Below, piece after piece: positions 1-8,098 of a stretch of 64,000 bases of DNA (its first letter is position 1; each line of letters begins with the position of its first letter). The translations under genes were made by a program, and so were the position numbers. Location of the stretch: the NCBI RefSeq assembly GCF_009363715.1, contig NZ_CP045404.1:3998001-4062000 (forward strand), in the 5' to 3' direction. A model generated the notes under the pieces. That model worked only from the letters and a program-made list of their open reading frames with translations, searched no databases and was not told the origin of the DNA. The stretch comes from Roseovarius sp. THAF9 (GTDB lineage: Bacteria; Pseudomonadota; Alphaproteobacteria; Rhodobacterales; Rhodobacteraceae).

Positions 1-396
1 CACCAGCGCCGACAGGACCTGAATGTAAAGGGCACCCAGCGCCGCGGAGGTGATGGAAATGATCGTGTTCATCGGTGCATGCTGCATCATGGGCGACGAC
101 GGACCCGCAGCACCCGCGACCGCGCCCAGCGCCTTGATGTGGGTGAGGTAGAGAAACACCCCGGACATCATGTAGAGCAGGAAATCGCCGCGCAGCTTGG
201 CCCCGCGCAGGCCCAGGACCGTGAACATCAGATAAAAGGCAAGAACGAAGATGATCGCGGTGCTGATGTTGACGAACAGCGCCATGAACGCGTTGCCATG
301 CGTGCTGCGCACGTCGCGGACCGTGGTGTGATAGATCAGCTCGCAGATCGTCACGATGGACGATAGAACCGATTTCTTGCGCGTGTTCTGAAACAT
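1..396 (-). CDS. Polysaccharide-export ABC transporter permease (KpsM-like), C-terminus cut by the window edge
   Basis: The leftward frame opens at the ATG at 396 and stays open to base 1, giving 132 codons of an incomplete gene. The first ~30 residues are polar and basic (starts MFQNTRKK), followed by hydrophobic stretches around residues 45-65 and 75-90, as in ABC-2 type permeases of capsule or O-antigen exporters. Divergence from cysQ-kdsB and the downstream glycosyltransferase/sulfotransferase genes fits export of a Kdo-linked capsule-type polysaccharide. The ATPase partner (KpsT type) is not in the window. The family call is from topology and context, not from a diagnostic motif. Confidence 0.6.
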   Translation of the reverse strand, partial: MFQNTRKKSVLSSIVTICELIYHTTVRDVRSTHGNAFMALFVNISTAIIFVLAFYLMFTVLGLRGAKLRGDFLLYMMSGVFLYLTHIKALGAVAGAAGPSSPMMQHAPMNTIISITSAALGALYIQVLSALV

Positions 397-505
397 GTCC
401 TGTCTGGAGCAACCGCCTTGTTGTGAAATTCTCGCACGGAATTCTTGCCGTCCCGTTAGTGACGTACCATAAGGGGCACGCAGCGGTCCCGCAACAAACG
501 CCTTT

Positions 506-1333
506 GTGGGTTGGACAAAAGAATGGGAGCAGGCATTGGATTACGACAAACTTGTCACGGTCATGCGGCGGTTGGCGCTGGAAGCCGGCGACCGGATCAT
601 GGAGATCTACGACGCGGACGATTTCGACGTGAAGGTGAAATCGGATGACAGCCCGGTGACCGCGGCGGACGAGGCGGCGGACAAGATTGTCTCGGACGGG
701 CTGCGGGCGGCGTTTCCCGATGTGGCCCTGATCACCGAGGAACAGGCCGCGACCCATGGCGAGCAGGCCGACACCTTCCTGATCGTCGATCCCTTGGACG
801 GGACCAAGGAGTTCATACACCGGCGCGGCGACTTCACCGTCAACATCGCCTATGTCGAGAATGGTGTTCCGACGCGGGGCGTGGTCTACGCGCCGGCCAA
901 AGGACGGATGTTCTTTACTCGCCCCGACGGGGTTTCGGTGGAGGAAACCGGACCCTTCGCACGGCACAGGTCCGGCGCGCTGACCAAGATTGACGTGTCC
1001 GATCCGGACAACGGCGCGCTGATGGTGGTGGCCAGCAAGTCGCACCGGGATCAGGCGACGGACGATTACATCAACAAGTATGCCGTCAAGGATATGACAA
1101 GCGCGGGGTCGTCGCTGAAATTCTGCCTGATCGCGACGGGCGAGGCGGATATCTATCCGCGCCTCGGTCGGACGATGGAATGGGATACCGCCGCCGGGCA
1201 CGCGGTACTTTTGGGAGCCGGCGGCCAAGTGGTACGTTTCGATGACCAGACGCCTTTGAAATATGGCAAGGAAGCCTATGCCAACCCGTTTTTCATCGCC
1301 TATGCGCCTAAGGTTGAGCTGAAGCCCGCCTAA
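506..1333 (+). CDS. cysQ: 3'(2'),5'-bisphosphate nucleotidase CysQ (inositol monophosphatase family)
   Basis: 275 aa, GTG start. Hydrolyses 3'-phosphoadenosine 5'-phosphate (PAP) to AMP, removing the by-product of PAPS-dependent sulfation and sulfate assimilation. The family's metal-binding set is visible: EE at residues 78-79, DPLDGT at 95-100 and a WDTAAGHA motif near residue 227. Length matches the family. Its stop (TAA) shares one base with the ATG of kdsB, so the two are translationally coupled. A PAP phosphatase next to a polysaccharide cluster ending in a sulfotransferase makes functional sense: it would pull sulfotransfer forward. No ATG lies near the N-terminus in this frame, so the GTG is the best start. 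Confidence 0.88.
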   Translation: MGWTKEWEQALDYDKLVTVMRRLALEAGDRIMEIYDADDFDVKVKSDDSPVTAADEAADKIVSDGLRAAFPDVALITEEQAATHGEQADTFLIVDPLDGTKEFIHRRGDFTVNIAYVENGVPTRGVVYAPAKGRMFFTRPDGVSVEETGPFARHRSGALTKIDVSDPDNGALMVVASKSHRDQATDDYINKYAVKDMTSAGSSLKFCLIATGEADIYPRLGRTMEWDTAAGHAVLLGAGGQVVRFDDQTPLKYGKEAYANPFFIAYAPKVELKPA

Positions 1334-2133
1334 TGAGCGTCTTGGTGGTCATCCCGGCACGCTATGCCTCGAGCCGCTATCCGGGCAAGCCGCTGGCCAT
1401 GCTGCGTGGCGCGGATGGCACGGAAAAGAGCCTGATCGAGCGCAGCTGGCTGTCGGCCAAAAGCGTTTCGGGTGTCGACCGGGTGGTCGTGGCCACGGAT
1501 GACACGCGGATCGAAGAGGCGGCGCGCGGTTTTGGTGCCGAGGTGGTGATGACCTCGCCAGACTGCGCCAACGGGACAGAACGCTGTGCCGACGCGCTGC
1601 GAAATCTCGGTGGCGATTACCAGATCGTGGTGAACCTGCAGGGCGACGCGCCGCTGACCCCGTACTGGTTTGTCGAGGACCTGATCGCGGGGATGCGCGA
1701 GACCCCGGAAACAGATGTGGCCACGCCGGTACTGCGCTGCGACGGGCGGGCGCTGAACGGGTTCCTTGAAGATCGCGCCAATGGCCGGGTTGGCGGCACG
1801 ACGGCAGTTTTCGGCCAATCGCGCCACGCGCTCTATTTCTCGAAGGAAGTGGTGCCCTATACGTCGCGCGTGTACGGCGACGGGGAAGAGACACCGGTGT
1901 TTCACCATGTGGGGGTCTATGCCTACAGGCCGGAAGCATTGTATGCTTACGGAACCTGGTCGGCGGGCCGGTTGGAAACGCTGGAAGGGCTTGAACAACT
2001 ACGGTTCCTAGAGAACCGGCGTTCGATCTTGTGTGTCGAAGTGGAGGCGAGGGGACGGCAATTCTGGGAACTGAACAACCCGGAAGATATTGAGAGGATA
2101 GAAGGCATGATGCGGGATATGCACATGTCGTAG
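1333..2133 (+). CDS. kdsB: 3-deoxy-manno-octulosonate cytidylyltransferase (CMP-Kdo synthetase)
   Basis: 266 aa. Activates Kdo with CTP to CMP-Kdo for the LPS inner core or the Kdo linker of capsules. The N-terminal nucleotide-binding signature IPARYASSRYPGKPL (residues ~7-21) and the NLQGDAPL motif (~residues 100-107) are characteristic. It follows cysQ with a 1-base overlap. Its place beside a capsule-type permease suggests a capsule-dedicated copy (KpsU-like) as much as the housekeeping KdsB; the sequence alone cannot separate these. Confidence 0.88.
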   Translation: MSVLVVIPARYASSRYPGKPLAMLRGADGTEKSLIERSWLSAKSVSGVDRVVVATDDTRIEEAARGFGAEVVMTSPDCANGTERCADALRNLGGDYQIVVNLQGDAPLTPYWFVEDLIAGMRETPETDVATPVLRCDGRALNGFLEDRANGRVGGTTAVFGQSRHALYFSKEVVPYTSRVYGDGEETPVFHHVGVYAYRPEALYAYGTWSAGRLETLEGLEQLRFLENRRSILCVEVEARGRQFWELNNPEDIERIEGMMRDMHMS

Positions 2134-2250
2134 GCACGGTGAAGAAACGCGACCTGATTTCATAGGTTTGCCACATTGAGCCGGTTGTATTCCGGATCGT
2201 GACGTGGGTCTTCTTCGTACGAGTTGCCGATAACGGCTGAGGAGCTTTAG

Positions 2251-3150
2251 ATGCGCAAAAAACTTACAAAGGCGATTTTTCCCGTGGCTGGGCTGGGAAC
2301 GCGATTTCTGCCGGCGACCAAATCGGTTCCCAAGGAAATCATGACGCTGGTCGACCGCCCGCTGGTGCAATACGCCATCGACGAGGCGCGCGAAGCCGGG
2401 ATCAAGGAATTCATCTTTGTGACCTCGCGCGGCAAGGGCGCGCTGGAGGACTATTTCGACAACGCGCCTCAGCTTGAGCAAGAGTTGCGCAAGAAGGGCA
2501 AGGATGAGCTGCTGGAGATCCTGAAATCGACCAACATGGACAGCGGCGAGATCGCCTATACCCGGCAGAACAAGGCGCTGGGTCTGGGCCACGCTGTGTG
2601 GTGCGCGCGGCGTCTTATTGGTAATGAGCCTTTCGCGGTAATCCTGCCCGACGACGTGATCGCGGCGGAAAAGTCCTGTCTGGCGCAGATGGCCGATGCG
2701 TTCAAGGAAACCGATGGCGAGAACAACATGGTCGCCGCCATGGAAGTGCCCGAGGACAAGGCTTCAGCTTATGGTGTGCTGGACGTGAAGGAGGATATGG
2801 GCCGGATTGTTTCGACCAAGGGCATGGTGGAGAAACCCGCCCCCGGCGAGCAGCCATCGAACCTGGCAGTGATCGGGCGCTATATCCTGACGCCGACGGT
2901 ATTGCAGAAACTGAACAAGAAACAGACCGGCGCCGGCGGCGAGATCCAGCTGACCGATGCCATAGACGCGGCCCGGGGCGAAGGCGAAGAAGTTCTGGGT
3001 TTCCGGTTCGAGGGGCAACGGTTCGACTGTGGCTCGAAGTCCGGGTTCCTTCAGGCGACGGTGGCCTTCGCGTTGAACCGGCCCGAGCTGCGCGACGACC
3101 TGCTGAGTTATATTACGGATGTGGTGCAGCCCGCCAAGGCCGCGCAATAA
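2251..3150 (+). CDS. galU: UTP--glucose-1-phosphate uridylyltransferase
   Basis: 299 aa. Makes UDP-glucose, the donor for glucosyl transfer and substrate for the next gene, galE. Shows the nucleotidyltransferase signature GLGTRFLPATKSVPKE near residues 14-29 and a VEKP motif in the middle. A GAGGAG Shine-Dalgarno lies 8-13 bases before the ATG. A 117-base gap separates it from kdsB, so it may have its own promoter. galE begins 7 bases after its stop. Confidence 0.95.
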   Translation: MRKKLTKAIFPVAGLGTRFLPATKSVPKEIMTLVDRPLVQYAIDEAREAGIKEFIFVTSRGKGALEDYFDNAPQLEQELRKKGKDELLEILKSTNMDSGEIAYTRQNKALGLGHAVWCARRLIGNEPFAVILPDDVIAAEKSCLAQMADAFKETDGENNMVAAMEVPEDKASAYGVLDVKEDMGRIVSTKGMVEKPAPGEQPSNLAVIGRYILTPTVLQKLNKKQTGAGGEIQLTDAIDAARGEGEEVLGFRFEGQRFDCGSKSGFLQATVAFALNRPELRDDLLSYITDVVQPAKAAQ

Positions 3151-3157
3151 CGAAGGA

Positions 3158-4153
3158 ATGGGTCGCCCCTTGCCGAATGTTCTTGTGACCGGCGGCGCGG
3201 GCTATATCGGTTCGCATGCCTGCAAAGCGCTGGCGGGTGCCGGCTATACCCCTGTTACCTATGACAACCTGAGCACAGGTTGGGCGGACGCCGTAAAGTT
3301 CGGTCCGTTCGAGCAGGGCGACCTGCGCGACCGGGCGCGGCTGGGCGCGGTGTTTGCGGCCTACCAGCCCATCGCGGTGCTGCACTTCGGCGCGCTGAGC
3401 CAGGTGGGCGAGAGCATGCGTGAGCCGGGCCGCTATTGGGATAACAACGTCACCGGCTCGTTGGTTCTGCTGGAGGCGGCGGTGGCGGCGGGGTGCGGCA
3501 AGTTCGTATTTTCCTCGACCTGTGCCACCTATGGCGACCAGGACAACGTTGTGCTGAACGAGGACAGCCCGCAGGCCCCGATCAACGCCTATGGCGGGTC
3601 GAAGCGGGCAATCGAAAACATGCTGCGTGATTTCGAGGCGGCGCACGGCTTGCGGCACGTGATCTTTCGGTATTTCAACGTGGCGGGCGCCGACCCCGAG
3701 GCCGAGGTGGGCGAGTTCCACCAGCCGGAAACGCACCTTGTGCCGCTGATCCTGGACGCGATCGACGGTAAGCGCGACGCGCTGACGATATTCGGCACGG
3801 ATTACGACACGCCCGACGGTACGTGCATTCGCGACTACGTGCATGTCTGCGACCTGGTGGATGCGCACGTGCTGGGATTGAAATGGCTGGAGGACGACAA
3901 GGGCAGCCGGGTGTTCAACCTTGGCACCGGAAGCGGTTTCTCGGTGCGCGACGTGGTGGAGCATGCGCGCCGCATCACAAACAAGGAGGTGCCCGTTGTC
4001 GAAGGTCTGCGCCGGCCGGGGGACTGCACCAAGCTGGTGTCTGGCTCGGAGCGGGCGGTGTCGGAGCTGGGCTGGAAACCGGGCCGCTCGACGCTGGACG
4101 AGATGATCCGGGATGCGTGGCAGTGGCATCAAACTGGACATTACGAAAAATAA
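3158..4153 (+). CDS. galE: UDP-glucose 4-epimerase
   Basis: 331 aa. NAD-dependent interconversion of UDP-glucose and UDP-galactose. Rossmann motif TGGAGYIGSH at residues 11-20, substrate SSTCATYG loop and the catalytic YGGSK (Tyr-x-x-x-Lys). The ATG at 3158 is preferred over an in-frame upstream ATG at 3119 because the latter lies inside galU and 3158 has AAGGA just upstream and sits at the family's N-terminus. galU-galE form a sugar-nucleotide pair feeding the transferases downstream. Confidence 0.95.
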   Translation: MGRPLPNVLVTGGAGYIGSHACKALAGAGYTPVTYDNLSTGWADAVKFGPFEQGDLRDRARLGAVFAAYQPIAVLHFGALSQVGESMREPGRYWDNNVTGSLVLLEAAVAAGCGKFVFSSTCATYGDQDNVVLNEDSPQAPINAYGGSKRAIENMLRDFEAAHGLRHVIFRYFNVAGADPEAEVGEFHQPETHLVPLILDAIDGKRDALTIFGTDYDTPDGTCIRDYVHVCDLVDAHVLGLKWLEDDKGSRVFNLGTGSGFSVRDVVEHARRITNKEVPVVEGLRRPGDCTKLVSGSERAVSELGWKPGRSTLDEMIRDAWQWHQTGHYEK

Positions 4154-4192
4154 CGCCGACCCTGCGGTCGAAAGAAGGGTCAGGCAGGACGG

Positions 4193-5215
4193 ATGAGCGT
4201 GCTTTCGCAAGCATGGGAGGCGTACAGGCTTCGGTGGAAGCGCCGGCGCCTGTTGTTGCGCGCGCTGCGCAAGCGGCGGCAGTTGCGACCGGTGGTGGAC
4301 CGCACCGACCGGATCGCGCCGGGGGATATCCTGTGCTTTTCCACCGTGAGGAACGAGGCGGTGCGCCTGCCGTTCTTCCTGCAACATCACCGCGCGCTGG
4401 GCGTGCGGCATTTTCTGTTTGTCGACAACGACAGCGACGACGGCACGCGCGACTACCTGGAGACGCAGGAGGATGTTTCCCTGTGGCGGACGCAGGCCAG
4501 CTACAAGCTGTCGCGCTTCGGGGTCGATTGGCTGACATGGTTGCAGATCAAGCACGGGCACGGGCATTGGTGCCTGACGCTGGATGCCGACGAGATCCTG
4601 ATCTATCCGTATCATGAGACTCGCCCCCTGCCCGCGCTGGTCGAAAAGCTGGAACAATCGGGTCGAGACTCGTTCGGGGTGCTGATGCTGGACATGTACC
4701 CCAAGGGGCCGCTGGCGCAGCACGGCTATGCCCCCGGAGCAAATCCGTTCGAGCGGTTGTGTTGGTTCGACGGCGGCAATTACATGATTCAGAAAAAGCC
4801 GGATCTGCATAACCTTTGGATCCAGGGCGGCGTGCGGGCGCGCAGGTTCTTTGCCGACCGGCCGGAGCGGGCGCCGACGATGGGTAAGATGCCCCTGGTG
4901 AAATGGAACCGGCGCTATGCCTATGTCAGCAGTGCGCACTCGCTGTTGCCCCGCCGGCTGAACCGGGTTTACGACGAGGACGGTGGCGAGCGTCTGTCGG
5001 GCGTGTTGCTGCACACGAAGTTCCTGAACACGGTGGTCGACCGGTCCGCCGAGGAAAAGCAGCGGCAGGAGCATTTTGCCAATAGCGACCTCTACGACAG
5101 CTACTATGACGCGCTGGCCGAGAACCCCGATCTTTGGTGTCCGGCCTCGACGCGGCTGATCGGATGGCGGCAATTGGAGGCGATGGGCCTGATGTCAAAG
5201 GGCAACTGGATCTGA
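4193..5215 (+). CDS. GT2-like glycosyltransferase (first of two tandem paralogues)
   Basis: 340 aa. Basic N-terminal ~35 residues, then a GT-A fold: TVRNEAVRLPFFLQHH (51-66), DNDSDDGT (78-85) as the nucleotide-binding loop, and LDADE (~129-133) as the DxD-like metal site. No membrane segment, so probably cytosolic or peripheral. Resembles the Pfam Glyco_tranf_2_4 type common in alphaproteobacterial surface loci. It shares most motifs and the C-terminal WRQLE...GLMSKGNW ending with the next gene, indicating a tandem duplication. Acceptor and sugar donor cannot be read from sequence; galE upstream makes UDP-Gal or UDP-Glc plausible. Confidence 0.82.
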   Translation: MSVLSQAWEAYRLRWKRRRLLLRALRKRRQLRPVVDRTDRIAPGDILCFSTVRNEAVRLPFFLQHHRALGVRHFLFVDNDSDDGTRDYLETQEDVSLWRTQASYKLSRFGVDWLTWLQIKHGHGHWCLTLDADEILIYPYHETRPLPALVEKLEQSGRDSFGVLMLDMYPKGPLAQHGYAPGANPFERLCWFDGGNYMIQKKPDLHNLWIQGGVRARRFFADRPERAPTMGKMPLVKWNRRYAYVSSAHSLLPRRLNRVYDEDGGERLSGVLLHTKFLNTVVDRSAEEKQRQEHFANSDLYDSYYDALAENPDLWCPASTRLIGWRQLEAMGLMSKGNWI

Positions 5216-5373
5216 GGGTCGTAATTGTTTGCGTTCTGGAAACAATCTCTTATACCGATTGAAGGGGAACGGAGCCGGCCATTGCGGCGGTGTACCATAT
5301 TGGAAAAGAATGTTTTAACGCGATGCGTGTATGGTGGCGGTCGGTCAATCCGGCGGCCTAGAGGGTGTGAGTA

Positions 5374-6384
5374 GTGAGTTTGTTGCAGTCATATGCCATG
5401 CGGCTGCGCCGGAAGCGGCACAGGGTGCGCGCCTTTCGCAAGCATTTCTCGCTCAAGCCCGTGGTGGATCGCACACGAAAGATCCGACCTGGCGACATCC
5501 TGTTGTTCAGCACCATGCGCGACGAGTTCGTGCGCCTGCCGTTCTTTTTGCAGTACTACCGCAACCTTGGGGTTTCGCATTTCTTGATCGTGGATAACGA
5601 CAGCACCGATGGCGGGCGCGAGTTCATGGCCGACCAGGAGGATGTGTCGATCTGGACCACCAAGGCCAGCTACAAGGGGTCGAAATTCGGGGTCGATTGG
5701 CTGAACTGGTTGCAGCGCAAATATGGCCACGGGCACTGGACGCTGGTGGTCGACCCCGACGAGCTGTTTATCTATCCGTTCTGCGACACGCGCCCCATCC
5801 GGGCGCTGACCGACTGGTTGGATACCAGTCAGGTCAAATCGTTTGGCGCGATGCTGTTGGACATGTATCCCAAGGGCCGCATCGACGACGTGCGATATTT
5901 GCCCGGCCAGGACCCGCTGGAGATCGCGGGATGGTTCGACCCCGGCAATTACGTGATCGAGAAGAACCGGCAATACGGTAACCTATGGATACAGGGCGGG
6001 CCGCGCAGCAGGGTGTTCTTTGCCGACCGGCCCAAGAAGGCCCCGGCGCTGAACAAGACGCCGCTGGTGCGGTGGGACAAGCGGTACACTTATATCAGCT
6101 CGACCCACACGCTTTTACCGCGGGGGCTGAACCTGACCTATGATGAATGGGGCGGGGAAAAGGCCAGCGGGATCCTGCTGCACGCGAAGTTCCTGAATAC
6201 CTTCACCGCCAAGGCAGAAGAAGAGTTACAGCGCGGCCAGCACTATGCCGGGAGTGTCGAATACAAATCATACGCCGAGAAATTTCAGGACAGTCCCGAC
6301 CTTTGGTGCAAATGGTCCGAAAAATATATAAACTGGCGGCAATTAGAAATTCTTGGGCTGATGTCCAAGGGAAACTGGGCATGA
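5374..6384 (+). CDS. GT2-like glycosyltransferase (second tandem paralogue)
   Basis: 336 aa, GTG start. Same architecture as the preceding gene: TMRDEFVRLPFFLQYY, DNDSTDGG and VDPDE in place of LDADE, then a matching C-terminus ending GLMSKGNWA. The 158-base spacer between the copies has no gene. Conservative differences in the metal site and substrate loop suggest the copies have diverged in donor or acceptor, for example adding successive residues of the same repeat unit. The alternative is simple redundancy. The next gene starts 14 bases downstream. Confidence 0.82.
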   Translation: MSLLQSYAMRLRRKRHRVRAFRKHFSLKPVVDRTRKIRPGDILLFSTMRDEFVRLPFFLQYYRNLGVSHFLIVDNDSTDGGREFMADQEDVSIWTTKASYKGSKFGVDWLNWLQRKYGHGHWTLVVDPDELFIYPFCDTRPIRALTDWLDTSQVKSFGAMLLDMYPKGRIDDVRYLPGQDPLEIAGWFDPGNYVIEKNRQYGNLWIQGGPRSRVFFADRPKKAPALNKTPLVRWDKRYTYISSTHTLLPRGLNLTYDEWGGEKASGILLHAKFLNTFTAKAEEELQRGQHYAGSVEYKSYAEKFQDSPDLWCKWSEKYINWRQLEILGLMSKGNWA

Positions 6385-6397
6385 GGATGGGCAGAGG

Positions 6398-8098
6398 GTG
6401 AGCGTCGGCATCATAATGCTGGTCCACACGGCCTTTGACCGGGCCGAGCAGGTGGCGCGCCATTGGGCCGCCTCGGGCTGTCCCCTGGTCATTCACGCCG
6501 ACCGGAACGTGCCCAACGCGACCTACCGCAAGTTCATCGACGCGCTGTCGGACCTGGACAGGGTCAAGTTCGCCAGGCGCCATCGCTGCGAGTGGGGGAC
6601 ATGGGGCTTGGTGGCGGCGACTCAGGAAGCGTCGGAGATCATGCTGCAGAGTTTTCCGGACGTGCGGCACGTCTATCTTGCCTCCGGCTCCTGCCTGCCG
6701 CTGCGCCCGGTGCAGGAGCTGATCGACTATCTGGAAGAGCGGCCGCAGACCGATTTTATCGAAAGCGCCACGACGGCGGATGTGCCTTGGACGATCGGGG
6801 GGCTAGACCACGAGAGGTTCACCCTGCGCTTTCCGTTTTCCTGGCGGCGAAATCGCAAGCTGTTTGACCGCTATGTCGCCCTGCAACGCAAGATCGGCTA
6901 CAAGCGGCGCATTCCGAACGGGATCGTGCCGCATATGGGCAGCCAGTGGTGGTGCCTCACACGGCAAACCCTGTCGGCGATCCTGACGGACCCCGAGAGG
7001 GCGACCTATGATCGCTATTTCAAGCGCGTGTGGATCCCGGACGAGAGTTATTTCCAGACGCTTGCAAGGCTCTATTCCCGCCAGATCGAAAGCCGGTCAC
7101 TGACGCTTTCGAAGTTCGACTATCAGGGCAAGCCGCATATCTTCTACGACGATCACCTGCAATTGCTACGTCGCTCGGACTGTTTCGTGGCGCGCAAAAT
7201 CTGGCCGTTTGCCAATCGGCTTTACAATGCGTTCCTGACCGATGCGGCGGGCGCGATGAAGCGCACAGAGCCCAACCCCGGCAAGATCGACCGGATCTTT
7301 GCCAAGGCGGTGGAGCGGCGCACGCGCGGGCGGCCCGGCCTGCTGATGCAGAGCCGGTTCCCGGTGGAGGGGCGCGAGAACGGGCTGACTTGTGCGCAGT
7401 ATTCCGTGTTTGAGGGGTTCAGCGACCTGTTCGAGAATTTCGAGCCCTGGCTGGCCAAGATGACGGGCACGCGGGTGCACGGGCATCTTTTCGCACCGGA
7501 GCGGGCAGAGTTTTCCGACGGCCAGACCGTGATGAACGGTGCGCTGAGCGACAGTGCGAAGCTGCGGGATTACAACCCGCAAGCGTTCCTCGCGAGCCTG
7601 ATTTGGAACACGCGCGGCGAGCGGCAGTGTTTCCAGGTCGGACCGCGCGACCACATCAAGAAGATCGAGTGGTCGCTGGCCAAGGACCAGAACGCGCAGA
7701 TCTCGGTGATTTCGGGCGCGTGGGCGGTGCCGCTGTTCAAGTCGAACATGAACTTCGCCGATATCCGACAAGAGGCCGCGCTGTTGCAACAGGTCGAGAG
7801 CAAGCACCTGGAGGTACTGCGCTCGCAGTGGGGCAAGGCACGGGTGCGGATCTGGACCATGGCGGAATTCATTGAGGCCCCAATGGAGCCTCTTCAGACG
7901 ATCATCGACGAGATCGGCAAGCAAAGCGTGCATGGCCTGGCCGAAGTCCCCAAAATGGCCGATCTGACCGGGTTCGGGCAGTTCTTGCAGAACCTCAAGA
8001 ACCAGGGGATGCATCCCTACCTGATGGGCGATTTCCCGGTGGAGCATCGCCTGCACGAGCCGCAGGGGCAGACGCGCAAACCCTACCTGGTGCGGTAA
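6398..8098 (+). CDS. Core-2/I-branching type (GT14-like) N-acetylglucosaminyltransferase with long C-terminal region
   Basis: 566 aa, GTG start. Residues ~1-250 look like the Branch domain of GT14 enzymes: an N-terminal MLVHTAFDRAEQVARHW strand-helix, YLASGSCLPLRP (~residues 90-101), TDFIESA, and GSQWWCLTR followed by a PDESYFQTL acceptor-side motif. Residues ~270-566 form a second uncharacterised region with no motif I recognise beyond that seen in relatives of this gene. The stop is directly followed by the sulfotransferase ATG at 8099, so the two are coupled. Likely adds a beta-1,6-type branch sugar to the surface glycan; linkage is inferred from family only. Confidence 0.75.
   Translation: MSVGIIMLVHTAFDRAEQVARHWAASGCPLVIHADRNVPNATYRKFIDALSDLDRVKFARRHRCEWGTWGLVAATQEASEIMLQSFPDVRHVYLASGSCLPLRPVQELIDYLEERPQTDFIESATTADVPWTIGGLDHERFTLRFPFSWRRNRKLFDRYVALQRKIGYKRRIPNGIVPHMGSQWWCLTRQTLSAILTDPERATYDRYFKRVWIPDESYFQTLARLYSRQIESRSLTLSKFDYQGKPHIFYDDHLQLLRRSDCFVARKIWPFANRLYNAFLTDAAGAMKRTEPNPGKIDRIFAKAVERRTRGRPGLLMQSRFPVEGRENGLTCAQYSVFEGFSDLFENFEPWLAKMTGTRVHGHLFAPERAEFSDGQTVMNGALSDSAKLRDYNPQAFLASLIWNTRGERQCFQVGPRDHIKKIEWSLAKDQNAQISVISGAWAVPLFKSNMNFADIRQEAALLQQVESKHLEVLRSQWGKARVRIWTMAEFIEAPMEPLQTIIDEIGKQSVHGLAEVPKMADLTGFGQFLQNLKNQGMHPYLMGDFPVEHRLHEPQGQTRKPYLVR

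Noticed and set aside
3113..5173. 686-codon open frame on the minus strand
   Set aside because: Antisense to galE and the first GT2 gene, His/Arg/Pro-rich composition typical of a GC-rich shadow, no family motif.
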